Shown one piece after another: positions 1-7,332 of a stretch of DNA of 7,333 nucleotides; positions within the stretch are counted from its first letter, which is position 1; the number at the start of each line of letters is the position of its first letter. Location of the stretch: the NCBI GenBank assembly GCA_964475385.1, contig CAYYWV010000115.1:1-7333 (forward strand), read 5' to 3'. The position numbers were made by a program, and so were the translations under genes. The notes beneath the pieces are model-generated. The model was not told where the DNA came from and searched no databases. It saw nothing but the letters and a program-made list of their open reading frames with translations. The DNA comes from CAYYWV01 sp964475385. Lineage in GTDB: Bacteria > Pseudomonadota > Alphaproteobacteria > JAAXGF01.

Positions 1-641
1 TCGTCGTCTTCTGGATCATCAAGGACGCGGGCAAGTTCCTGTTCAACATCCGCGCGCCTGAGGAGACCGTGAAGGCGGTGGCCGAAAGCGTCATGCGCGA
101 GGTCATCGGCAAGACCCCGATCGCCTTCGCCCTCGCCGAGGGCCGCCAGGAGGTCGAGGCTCAGACCTTCCAACTCATGCAGAAAGTGCTCGACGAGTAT
201 CAGTCGGGCATCCAGATCACCCAGGTCCAGCTTCAGAAGGTCGATCCGCCCGAGGCGGTGATCGCCGCGTTCCGCGACGTTCAGGCGGCGCGCGCCGACC
301 GCGAGCGCTCGATCAACGAGGCCCAGGCCTACGCCAATTCGATCATCCCCCGCGCCCGCGGCGAGGCCGCGCAGATCGTCCAGCAGGCCGAAGCCTACCG
401 CAACCAAGTGGTGAAGGGCGCCGAAGGCGACGCGAGCCGGTTCCTCGCGGTCTACAAGTCCTACCTCAAGGCCAAGGACGTCACCGTAAAGCGCATCTAT
501 CTCGACACCATGCAGGAAATCCTTAAAGGGATGAACAAGGTGATCGTCGACAGCGCAAGCGGCGGCGCCCAAGCGGTGCTGCCCTATCTGCCGTTGCCCG
601 AACTCAGGGGCGCGAAGACGAAGAAGGGGGCAAGCCAATGA
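1..641 (+). CDS. hflK: HflK, FtsH protease modulator subunit (5' end missing)
   Basis: HflK pairs with HflC in a large inner-membrane complex that encloses FtsH and limits its access to membrane substrates. The window opens inside the gene; the reading frame starts at base 3 and gives 212 residues to the TGA. The first visible stretch (VVFWIIKDAGKFLFNIRAPEE) matches the central SPFH/band-7 domain, where family members carry a 'YLFNVRDPE' type segment, followed by ESVMREVIGKTP. Fragment residues of roughly 85-150 are Ala/Glu/Arg/Gln rich and look like the long coiled helix of HflK (RARGEAAQIVQQAEAYRNQVVKG). The tail LPLPEL followed by basic residues is usual for the family. The N-terminal membrane anchor and Gly-rich region must lie upstream of the window. 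The stop overlaps the hflC start (ATGA), implying translational coupling. Identification is secure; the true start is not visible. Confidence 0.95.
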   Translation, partial: VVFWIIKDAGKFLFNIRAPEETVKAVAESVMREVIGKTPIAFALAEGRQEVEAQTFQLMQKVLDEYQSGIQITQVQLQKVDPPEAVIAAFRDVQAARADRERSINEAQAYANSIIPRARGEAAQIVQQAEAYRNQVVKGAEGDASRFLAVYKSYLKAKDVTVKRIYLDTMQEILKGMNKVIVDSASGGAQAVLPYLPLPELRGAKTKKGASQ

Positions 642-1534
642 GCCGGGGAGTGCTGATCGGTCTTGTCGTCGCGATCGTCGCGCTCGTGATCGTCGGTTTC
701 AGCTCGGTGTTCACGGTCCATCAGGCGACCCAGGCGCTGGTCCTCCAGCTCGGCGAGCCGCGCCGGGTGGTGACCGAACCGGGGCTTCACTTCAAGCTGC
801 CCTTCATCCAGAACGTGGCCTTGTTCGACCGCCGGATTCTCGACTTCGACGCGCCCAAGGAGGAGGTCATCGCCGCCGACCAGAAGCGGCTCGTGGTCGA
901 CGCCTTCGCCCGCTACCGCATCGTCGATCCTTTGCGGTTCTTCCAGTCGGTGGGCAACGAAGCGGTGGTGCGCACGCGGCTCGCCTCGATCGTCAACGGC
1001 AGCGTGCGCCGGGCGCTCGGCAACGTAACGCTCGCGCGGATCGTCTCGGGCGAACGCGCCATCCTGATGGCTGAGATCCGCGACATGGTCAACGCCGAGG
1101 CCAAGGACTTCGGGATCGAGGTCGTCGACGTGCGCATCAAGCGCGCGGACCTGCCCGAGGCCAACAGCCAGGCGATCTTCCGCCGCATGCAGACCGAGCG
1201 CGAGCGCGAGGCCAAGGAGCTCCGCGCCGAAGGCGAGGAGGAGGCGCAGAAGATCCGCGCCAGGGCCGATCGCGACAAGATCGTGTTGCTCGCCGAGGCC
1301 CGCAAGAAGGCCCAGATCCTGCGCGGCGAGGGCGACGGCGAGGCGGTGCGCATTTTCGCCGACGCCTTCGGCCGCGATATCGACTTCTTCGAGTTCTATC
1401 GCTCGATGGAGGCCTATCGCAACGCGTTCCGACCAGACGACACCACCCTTGTGATCTCGCCCAAGAGCGAGTTCTTCCGCTTCTTCGGCGGCAGCAGCGG
1501 CGCGACCGGAAGCGCCGAGCCGACGCCTCAATAA
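638..1534 (+). CDS. hflC: HflC, FtsH protease modulator subunit
   Basis: HflC is partner of HflK in the membrane complex that regulates FtsH. The 298-residue product is of normal family length. Residues about 5-25 form one hydrophobic anchor (LIGLVVAIVALVIVGFSSVF), followed by the HflC hallmark VHQATQALVLQLGEPRR and the 'PGLHFKLPFIQNV' segment of the SPFH domain. The domain continues to about residue 180 with DQKRLVVDAFARYRI and the SVRRALGNVTL region. Residues 183-232 are a charged coiled coil (EREREAKELRAEGEEEAQKI and onward). The C-terminal part contains FFEFYRSMEAYRNAF and a short Gly/Ser tail. The ATG at 638 overlaps the hflK stop by four bases and has the purine run AAGAAGGGGG seven bases upstream, so the start is well supported. 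The domain after the anchor is expected to be periplasmic. Confidence 0.96.
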   Translation: MSRGVLIGLVVAIVALVIVGFSSVFTVHQATQALVLQLGEPRRVVTEPGLHFKLPFIQNVALFDRRILDFDAPKEEVIAADQKRLVVDAFARYRIVDPLRFFQSVGNEAVVRTRLASIVNGSVRRALGNVTLARIVSGERAILMAEIRDMVNAEAKDFGIEVVDVRIKRADLPEANSQAIFRRMQTEREREAKELRAEGEEEAQKIRARADRDKIVLLAEARKKAQILRGEGDGEAVRIFADAFGRDIDFFEFYRSMEAYRNAFRPDDTTLVISPKSEFFRFFGGSSGATGSAEPTPQ

Positions 1535-1618
1535 CCCGGACGCCGGCGCGCGCGCCCTTTGCGGCGCCGCGTCGGCGGGCGTCGGCCGTCGTCGACTGAC
1601 TTCATCGGGCGCTATGCG

Positions 1619-1804
1619 ATGACCGATCTTTTGAGCGCTCTTTTCCTCGTGCTTGTGATCGAAGGCGCGCTCTACGCCCTTTTCCCCGACGCCATGAAGC
1701 GGGTTATGGCGCAGGCCCTCGTCCTGCCGTCGTCGAACCTGCGCGCCGCCGGGCTCGCCGCCGCCGCGCTCGGAGTCGCGCTTCTGTGGCTGGTGCGCCG
1801 ATGA
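1619..1804 (+). CDS. DUF2065 (YjeT-like) small inner-membrane protein
   Basis: This 61-residue protein has two predicted membrane helices, about residues 4-22 (LLSALFLVLVIEGALYALF) and 43-59 (AAGLAAAALGVALLWLVRR). The short loop between them carries PDAMKRVMAQ and the SSNLRAAG turn. Length, the central Pro-Asp, the 'LR..GL..A..G' pattern and the LWLVR ending agree with the DUF2065 family, whose E. coli member YjeT is also encoded directly after hflC. The function of the family is not established to my knowledge. The ATG at 1619 was chosen because it gives the family length; an upstream in-frame TTG at 1559 would add an unlikely Arg-rich extension. No strong Shine-Dalgarno is visible. It lies 84 bases after hflC, probably in the same transcript, so a role near the HflKC/FtsH complex is a guess from context only. 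Confidence 0.85.
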   Translation: MTDLLSALFLVLVIEGALYALFPDAMKRVMAQALVLPSSNLRAAGLAAAALGVALLWLVRR

Positions 1805-1810
1805 GCGCGC

Positions 1811-1842
1811 TCAGACAGGCTCTGAAAGACGGCGCTTTTCAG
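1811..1842. terminator. possible weak bidirectional terminator between the DUF2065 gene and serB
   Basis: The two convergent genes are separated by 34 bases. The region can form either TCAGA-caggc-TCTGA (1811-1825) or CTGAAA with TTTCAG (1822-1827 with 1837-1842, nine-base loop, followed on the minus strand by no T run). Both stems are short and A/T-rich, so this is only a candidate. The convergent layout makes some termination signal here likely, but the sequence does not prove one. Confidence 0.2.
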
Positions 1843-2732
1843 CCGCGGATCTCGTCCGCCCGATAGCCCTGAAGATAGAGCAGCGCGGTGAGATCGCCGT
1901 GGTCGATGCGCGCCCGCGCCGCGGCGACGGCCACGGGCTTGGCCCGATAGGCGACGCCGAGCCCGGCGGCGGCCAGCATGTCGCGGTCGTTGGCCCCGTC
2001 GCCCACGGCGAGCGTTTCGGCGAGCGCGACGCCGCGCTCGGCGGCGAGGCGTTCGAGATGGGCGCGCTTGGCCGCCCGGTCGAGGATCGGTCCTTCGAGG
2101 CGGCCGGTGATGCGGCCTTCGGCGACCGCGAGCCGATTGGCGAAGTGGGCGTCGAAGCCGAGCTCGGCCGCGACCCGGGCGCAGAAGACCTCGAACCCGC
2201 CCGAGACCAGCGCGGCATAAGCGCCATGCGCCCGCATGGTCCGGACCAGCGCCCGCGCTCCCGGGTTTACGACGAGCCTCGCGTAAACCCGGTCGAGAAG
2301 CGCGGCGGGCGCGCCGCGAAGCATGGCGACGCGCTCGCGAAGCGCGGCGGCGAACCCGATCTCGCCCGCCATGGCGCGTCGGGTGATCGCCGCGACCTCA
2401 GGCCCGACCCCGGCGGCCTCGGCGATCTCGTCGACGAACTCGTTGGCGATCATGGTCGATTCCATGTCGGCGACGAGCAGCCGCTTACGCCGGCCCGCGC
2501 GCGGTTGGGCGACGACATCGACGGGCGCTCCTGCGAGGCGATCGCGGACGATGGCCTCCGCCGCCTTGAGCGGAAGCCCTGAGAACGGGAGATCGCAAGC
2601 GACGCCAGGGGCGAGCCAATCGGGGGGGCGCGCCTCGGCCCCGGCGGCGACGAGCGCCTCGCGCGCGGCCGCGGCCGTGCTATCGTCGAGCGGCGGGTCG
2701 CCGCCTGCGATCATCGTGAGAACGTTGGACAT
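1839..2732 (-). CDS. serB: phosphoserine phosphatase SerB
   Basis: SerB hydrolyses O-phospho-L-serine to serine, the last step of the phosphorylated serine pathway, in the cytoplasm. The 297-residue product is of usual length for alphaproteobacterial SerB. Residues 1-80 are the poorly conserved N-terminal domain. The HAD catalytic domain follows: motif I at 89-93 (DMEST, nucleophile D89), SGGF at 177-180 (motif II serine S177), motif III lysine K222, and motif IV GDGANDRDM at 244-252. The ending GLGVAYRAKP also fits SerB. The oddity is E91: the second acidic residue of motif I, usually Asp in DxDST and acting as general acid/base, is Glu here (codon GAA). The start ATG at 2732 gives the expected N-terminus (MSNVLTMIAGG); a second Met seven residues in is less likely. 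Upstream Shine-Dalgarno support is poor, and a promoter candidate lies close enough that the mRNA may be nearly leaderless. Confidence 0.95.
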   Translation of the reverse strand: MSNVLTMIAGGDPPLDDSTAAAAREALVAAGAEARPPDWLAPGVACDLPFSGLPLKAAEAIVRDRLAGAPVDVVAQPRAGRRKRLLVADMESTMIANEFVDEIAEAAGVGPEVAAITRRAMAGEIGFAAALRERVAMLRGAPAALLDRVYARLVVNPGARALVRTMRAHGAYAALVSGGFEVFCARVAAELGFDAHFANRLAVAEGRITGRLEGPILDRAAKRAHLERLAAERGVALAETLAVGDGANDRDMLAAAGLGVAYRAKPVAVAAARARIDHGDLTALLYLQGYRADEIRG

Positions 2733-2741
2733 GGGGGCGCA

Positions 2742-2770
2742 AACCTACGGAGAGAACAGGGCTCTGGCAA
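2742..2770 (-). promoter_or_regulatory. candidate sigma-70 type promoter of serB
   Basis: On the minus strand TTGCCA (2765-2770, five of six bases of TTGACA) and TAGGTT (2742-2747, three of six of TATAAT, but with the key first T, A and last T) are separated by exactly 17 bases. Only nine bases lie between the -10 and the serB ATG, so transcription would begin within a few bases of the start codon. The -10 is weak, so this is a candidate seen by eye and not a demonstrated promoter. Confidence 0.35.
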
Positions 2771-2789
2771 GCGGGCCGGAGAGAAAAGG
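2749..2789 (+). repeat. 12-base imperfect direct repeat at the serB/miaA junction
   Basis: GGAGAGAACAGG (2749-2760) and GGAGAGAAAAGG (2778-2789) match at 11 of 12 positions, 29 bases apart, and both are preceded by C. Both copies resemble Shine-Dalgarno sequences on the plus strand. The second sits just before the GTG at 2791, which it could serve as ribosome binding site for miaA. The first overlaps the spacer of the candidate serB promoter on the other strand. Whether the pair is an operator, a duplicated ribosome site or chance cannot be decided here. Confidence 0.45.
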
Positions 2790-2790
2790 C

Positions 2791-3723
2791 GTGGTGGTGA
2801 TCGCCGGACCGACCGCGAGCGGCAAGTCCCAGCTTGCGCTTGCGCTCGCCGAGGCCTACGGCGGGACGGTGATCAACGCCGATTCGATGCAGGTCTACCG
2901 CGACCTTCGCATCCTCACCGCGCGCCCCGACGAGAGCGCCTGCGCCCGCGCGCCGCACCGCCTCTACGGCGTGCTCGATGCGGCGGAGGCGTGCTCGGCC
3001 GCGCGCTGGCGGGCGATGGCGCTCGCCGAGATCGCGGCGGCGCGCGCCTCGGGCCGGCTCCCGATCGTAGTCGGCGGCACCGGGCTTTACATCGAGGCCC
3101 TGCTCGAAGGAATCGCGCCGGTGCCCGACATTCCGGCCCCCGTGCGCGAAGCCGCGCGCGCGTTGCACGCCGCCCTCGGCGGGGCCGGCTTTCACGCGCT
3201 GCTCGCCGCCCGCGATCCCGAGATGGCGGCCCGGCTCGCGCCCGGCGACAGCCAGCGCCTGATCCGCGCCTTCGAGGTGATCGAGGCGACCGGCGTCTCG
3301 CTCGCCGAGTGGCGGCGCCGCCATCCGGCCGGGGCGGGGCTCGCCGGGCCGGCGCTGAGGCTCCTTCTGTCGCCGCCGCGGTCCGCGCTTTACGCCGCCT
3401 GCGATGCGCGCGTGCCGGCGATGATCGCGGCCGGCGCGCTCGACGAGGTGGCGGCGTTGAAGCAGCGCGGGCTCGACCCCGCGCTGCCGGCGATGAAGGC
3501 GCTCGGCGTGCGGCCGCTGCTGCGCCACCTCGCCGGCGAGATCGACCGCGAGACCGCCGTTGCTGCGGTGCAACAAGAAACCCGCCGCTACGCCAAGCGT
3601 CAGTCGACCTGGTTCCGCCATCGATTCGCCGGCGCGAAGGTCTACGGGGAGGCGTTTTCGCCCGCGCTCGCGCGGCGGATCGTCGAGGATACGGGGCGGT
3701 TCCTGTTGACCGCCTCTCGGTGA
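2791..3723 (+). CDS. miaA: tRNA dimethylallyltransferase MiaA
   Basis: MiaA transfers the dimethylallyl group from DMAPP to N6 of A37 in tRNAs that read UNN codons, the first step toward ms2i6A. Seen from the GTG at 2791, the protein has 310 residues with the P-loop GPTASGKS near residue 6-13, DSMQVY near 31-36, VVGGTGLYIEALL near 93-105, the DSQRLIRAFEV segment near 153-163, and the C-terminal QQETRRYAKRQSTWFRH typical of the family. Start choice is open. The GTG at 2791 has GGAGAG seven bases upstream. The in-frame ATG at 2731 would add 20 residues, giving 330, and share bases 2731-2732 with the serB start codon. Its extra codons (CAA, GGA, AGG, GCT, GCA, AGA, AAA among twenty) are unlike the G/C-ending usage of the rest, so I prefer 2791. 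Against this, GTG leaves only five residues before the P-loop. Function is certain, start moderate. Confidence 0.95.
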   Translation: MVVIAGPTASGKSQLALALAEAYGGTVINADSMQVYRDLRILTARPDESACARAPHRLYGVLDAAEACSAARWRAMALAEIAAARASGRLPIVVGGTGLYIEALLEGIAPVPDIPAPVREAARALHAALGGAGFHALLAARDPEMAARLAPGDSQRLIRAFEVIEATGVSLAEWRRRHPAGAGLAGPALRLLLSPPRSALYAACDARVPAMIAAGALDEVAALKQRGLDPALPAMKALGVRPLLRHLAGEIDRETAVAAVQQETRRYAKRQSTWFRHRFAGAKVYGEAFSPALARRIVEDTGRFLLTASR

Positions 3724-3734
3724 GCGTCTAGTTT
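3706..3734 (+). promoter_or_regulatory. candidate promoter of the ilvBNC operon
   Basis: TTGACC (3706-3711, five of six matches to TTGACA) overlaps the last codons of miaA, and TAGTTT (3729-3734, three of six) follows after a 17-base spacer. A start near 3741 would place the 18-base palindrome at the very beginning of the transcript and leave an untranslated leader of about 157 bases. The -10 resembles the one proposed for serB (TAGGTT). This is pattern matching by eye; alphaproteobacterial -10 elements are loose. Confidence 0.35.
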
Positions 3735-3747
3735 GCCAATTTCGTGG

Positions 3748-3765
3748 GACGCCTTGCAAGGCGTC
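3748..3765 (+). terminator. perfect 18-base palindrome, hairpin: miaA terminator, ilv leader hairpin or operator
   Basis: GACGCCTTGCAAGGCGTC is a perfect inverted repeat. As RNA it gives a seven-base-pair stem with a TGCA loop, followed by the T-rich stretch GTCGTTTGTTT (7 T in 11), so it may terminate miaA transcripts. As DNA it is an ideal site for a dimeric regulator next to the proposed ilv start. The left arm GACGC (3748-3752) can also pair with GCGTC at 3724-3728 just after the miaA stop, so two exclusive structures are possible for a transcript reading through from miaA. The palindrome itself is certain; its role is inferred. Confidence 0.4.
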
Positions 3766-3897
3766 GTCGTTTGTTTGCGCCGCAATATACACGCCGGCCC
3801 ATATCGCTGCGCGGGATGCGCCGCTGGGCGGCGGGCCAGGCCGGCGGACCGGTCTGCGCGGCGCGGCGGAGTGATCGGCAGACGGAGGGCTCGATCG
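3766..3897 (+). other. ilvB 5' leader, no gene seen
   Basis: This is the rest of the 174-base gap between miaA and ilvB. The ilvB frame is open through it, but the encoded Arg/Gly-rich sequence is not acetolactate synthase, and a GTG at 3871 in frame is disfavoured by position of the ribosome site. GC-rich hairpins are possible, for example CGCCGC-TGG-GCGGCG (3819-3833). No short ORF rich in Ile, Leu or Val codons with a start and stop was found in the three plus frames. The ribosome binding site GGAGGG (3884-3889) ends eight bases before the ilvB GTG. Confidence 0.5.
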
Positions 3898-5658
<1,761 letters not shown>

Positions 5659-5669
5659 GGCCTGCGAGG

Positions 5670-5710
5670 GTCCGGCCGGTCCGCGGCCGCAAGGCGCGCG
5701 TTTGCCGGAC
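5670..5710 (+). repeat. inverted repeat in the ilvB-ilvN gap
   Basis: GTCCGGC (5670-5676) and GCCGGAC (5704-5710) are perfect inverted repeats separated by 27 GC-rich bases that include the palindrome GCGGCCGC (5683-5690). The pair lies in the 83-base gap between ilvB and ilvN. It could form an intercistronic stem-loop affecting mRNA stability or relative subunit output. There is no T run, so it is not a classic terminator. In DNA this rich in G and C, chance is a real alternative. Confidence 0.3.
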
Positions 5711-5741
5711 GGGCGGGGCGGCATTGCCATGGGATGACGAC

Positions 5742-6248
5742 GTGACGGAAGAAATCAAACGACACACCATCGCGGTTCTCGTCGACAACGAGGCCGGCGT
5801 GCTCGCCCGGGTCATCGGCCTGTTCTCGGCCCGGGGCTACAACATCGACAGCCTGACGGTCGCCGAGGTCGATCCCCAGGCGACGCTCTCGCGGATCACC
5901 ATCGTGACCTCGGGCGCGCCCATGGTGATCGAGCAGATCAAGGCCCAGCTCGGCCGTCTGGTGCCGGTCCACAAGGTCTCGGACCTCACCATCGAAGGGC
6001 CGAGCGTCGAACGCGAGCTCGCGCTCATCAAGGTCGCCGGCACCGGCGAGAAGCGCGTTGAATCGCTGCGCATCGCCGACATCTTCCGCGCTCGCGTGGT
6101 CGACAGCACCAACGAGTCCTTCGTGTTCGAAATGACCGGCACGACCGGGAAGCTCAACGCTTTTATCAAGCTGATGGGGCCGCTCGGCCTGGTCGACGTC
6201 TCGCGCACCGGCGTCGTCGCGATCTCGCGCGGCGCCAAGCCGATCTGA
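5742..6248 (+). CDS. ilvN: acetolactate synthase small (regulatory) subunit IlvN/IlvH type
   Basis: The small subunit activates the large subunit and carries the valine feedback site. The 168-residue product has the N-terminal ACT domain (residues about 6-82): HTIAVLVDNEAGVLARVIGL, then FSARGYNIDSLTVAEV, with the N16/G19 region and the RGYNI turn that form the valine site in homologues. A conserved linker KVSDLT follows, then the C-terminal domain about 91-166 (RELALIKVAG, FRARVVDST, GLVDVSRTGVVAISRG). Length matches long-form IlvH/IlvN proteins, so valine inhibition is expected by family. The GTG at 5742 is chosen because it gives the family N-terminus (MTEEIKRHTIAVL) and has GGGA seven bases upstream; ATGs at 5729 and 5734 are out of frame and a TTG at 5724 would add six residues. 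It lies 83 bases after ilvB and 64 before ilvC, in one likely transcript. Confidence 0.96.
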   Translation: MTEEIKRHTIAVLVDNEAGVLARVIGLFSARGYNIDSLTVAEVDPQATLSRITIVTSGAPMVIEQIKAQLGRLVPVHKVSDLTIEGPSVERELALIKVAGTGEKRVESLRIADIFRARVVDSTNESFVFEMTGTTGKLNAFIKLMGPLGLVDVSRTGVVAISRGAKPI

Positions 6249-6298
6249 TTGAATCGCCTGCCGGCCGGCGCGGTCCGGTCCACAGGCCCTGGAGTGAC

Positions 6299-6308
6299 GG
6301 GGAGGAAG
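6299..6308 (+). promoter_or_regulatory. strong ribosome binding site of ilvC
   Basis: GGGGAGGAAG contains GGAGG seven bases before the ATG at 6313. It is the best Shine-Dalgarno in the window and fixes the ilvC start. The purine-rich site contrasts with the weaker sites of ilvN and serB and fits the need for high reductoisomerase output. Confidence 0.75.
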
Positions 6309-6312
6309 AACC

Positions 6313-7332
6313 ATGCGTGTCTATTACGATCGCGACGCCGATCTCAACCTCATCAAGGGAAAGAAGGTGGCCGTCGTCGGCTATGGCAGCCAGGGCCACG
6401 CGCACGCCATGAACCTGCGCGATTCGGGCGTCTCGGGGGTCGTCGTCGCGCTGCGCGAGGGCTCGGCGAGCGCCGCCAAGGCCGAGGCCGCCGGGTTCAC
6501 GGTCAAGAGCGTGGCCGAGGCCGCGGCCTGGGCCGATGTGGTCATGATCCTCACCCCCGACGAACATCAAGGGACGCTGTATCGCGACCAGCTCGCCGGC
6601 AATTTGCGCGAGAACGCGGCGCTCGCCTTCGCTCATGGGCTTTCGATCCACTTCAACCTGATCGAGCCCCGGCCCGATCTCGACGTGTTCATGGTCGCGC
6701 CCAAAGGGCCGGGGCACACGGTGCGCTCGGAGTATGTGCGGGGCGGCGGCGTGCCCTGCCTGCTCGCGGTCCAGCAGGACGCCACCGGCAACGCCCACGA
6801 GATCGGCCTCTCTTACGCCGCGGCGATCGGCGGCGGGCGCGCGGGCGTGATCGAGACCACCTTCCGCGAGGAGTGCGAGACCGACCTGTTCGGCGAGCAG
6901 GTGGTGCTCTGCGGCGGTCTGACCTCGCTCATCCAGGCCGGGTTCGAGACCCTGGTCGAGGCCGGTTACGCGCCCGAGATGGCCTATTTCGAGTGCCTGC
7001 ACGAGGTCAAGCTGATCGTCGATTTGATCTACGAAGGCGGGATCGCCAACATGCGCTACTCGATCTCGAACACCGCCGAGTACGGCGACTACACGCGGGG
7101 GCCGCGGATCATCAACGACGCCGTCCGCGCCGAGATGAAGCGCGTCCTCGACGATATCCAATCGGGCCGCTTCGCCCGCGAGTGGGTGCTCGAGAACCAG
7201 GCCGGCCAGCCGGCGTTCAAGGCCATGCGCCGGCGCGCCGCCGCCCACCAGATCGAGGAGGTCGGCGAACGCCTGCGCGGCATGATGCCCTGGATCGGCG
7301 AGAACCGGCTGGTCGACAAGAGCAAGAACTAG
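6313..7332 (+). CDS. ilvC: ketol-acid reductoisomerase (NADP+), class I, IlvC
   Basis: IlvC converts 2-acetolactate or 2-aceto-2-hydroxybutyrate to the dihydroxy acid by Mg-dependent alkyl migration and NADPH reduction, the step after IlvBN. At 339 residues it is a complete short-chain class I enzyme. The Rossmann domain has GYGSQGHAHA (23-32), and the cofactor loop ALREGSAS (46-53) with R48, S51 and S53 suggests NADPH preference. FAHGL holds H108, and VAPKGPGH (128-135) holds K131. The knotted C-terminal domain has ETDLFGEQ with metal ligands D191 and E195, ECLHE with E227 and E231, and S252 in RYSISNTAEYGDY. All the expected catalytic residues are present. The start ATG has a strong GGAGG site. 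It is the third gene of the ilvBNC group, 64 bases after ilvN. Its TAG ends one base before the window does, so the terminator is not visible. Confidence 0.98.
   Translation: MRVYYDRDADLNLIKGKKVAVVGYGSQGHAHAMNLRDSGVSGVVVALREGSASAAKAEAAGFTVKSVAEAAAWADVVMILTPDEHQGTLYRDQLAGNLRENAALAFAHGLSIHFNLIEPRPDLDVFMVAPKGPGHTVRSEYVRGGGVPCLLAVQQDATGNAHEIGLSYAAAIGGGRAGVIETTFREECETDLFGEQVVLCGGLTSLIQAGFETLVEAGYAPEMAYFECLHEVKLIVDLIYEGGIANMRYSISNTAEYGDYTRGPRIINDAVRAEMKRVLDDIQSGRFAREWVLENQAGQPAFKAMRRRAAAHQIEEVGERLRGMMPWIGENRLVDKSKN

Noticed and set aside
584..1531. A 315-codon minus-strand frame antisense to hflC.
   Set aside because: It mirrors hflC codon structure, shows a low-complexity Glu/Ala/Asp/Leu-rich product, and has no family resemblance.
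1545..1570. GC palindromes GGCGCGCGCGCC and GCGGCGCCGC after hflC, considered as a terminator.
   Set aside because: Alternating GC and short stems arise easily at this base composition; the tail is only CTTT, and the following DUF2065 gene is probably co-transcribed.
1801..1863. A 20-codon frame starting at the ATG that overlaps the DUF2065 stop.
   Set aside because: It runs into the antisense 3' end of serB, has no conserved features, and is too short to support.
6166..7248. A 360-codon minus-strand frame antisense to ilvC.
   Set aside because: The sense strand is a complete ketol-acid reductoisomerase; the antisense frame is a compositional shadow.
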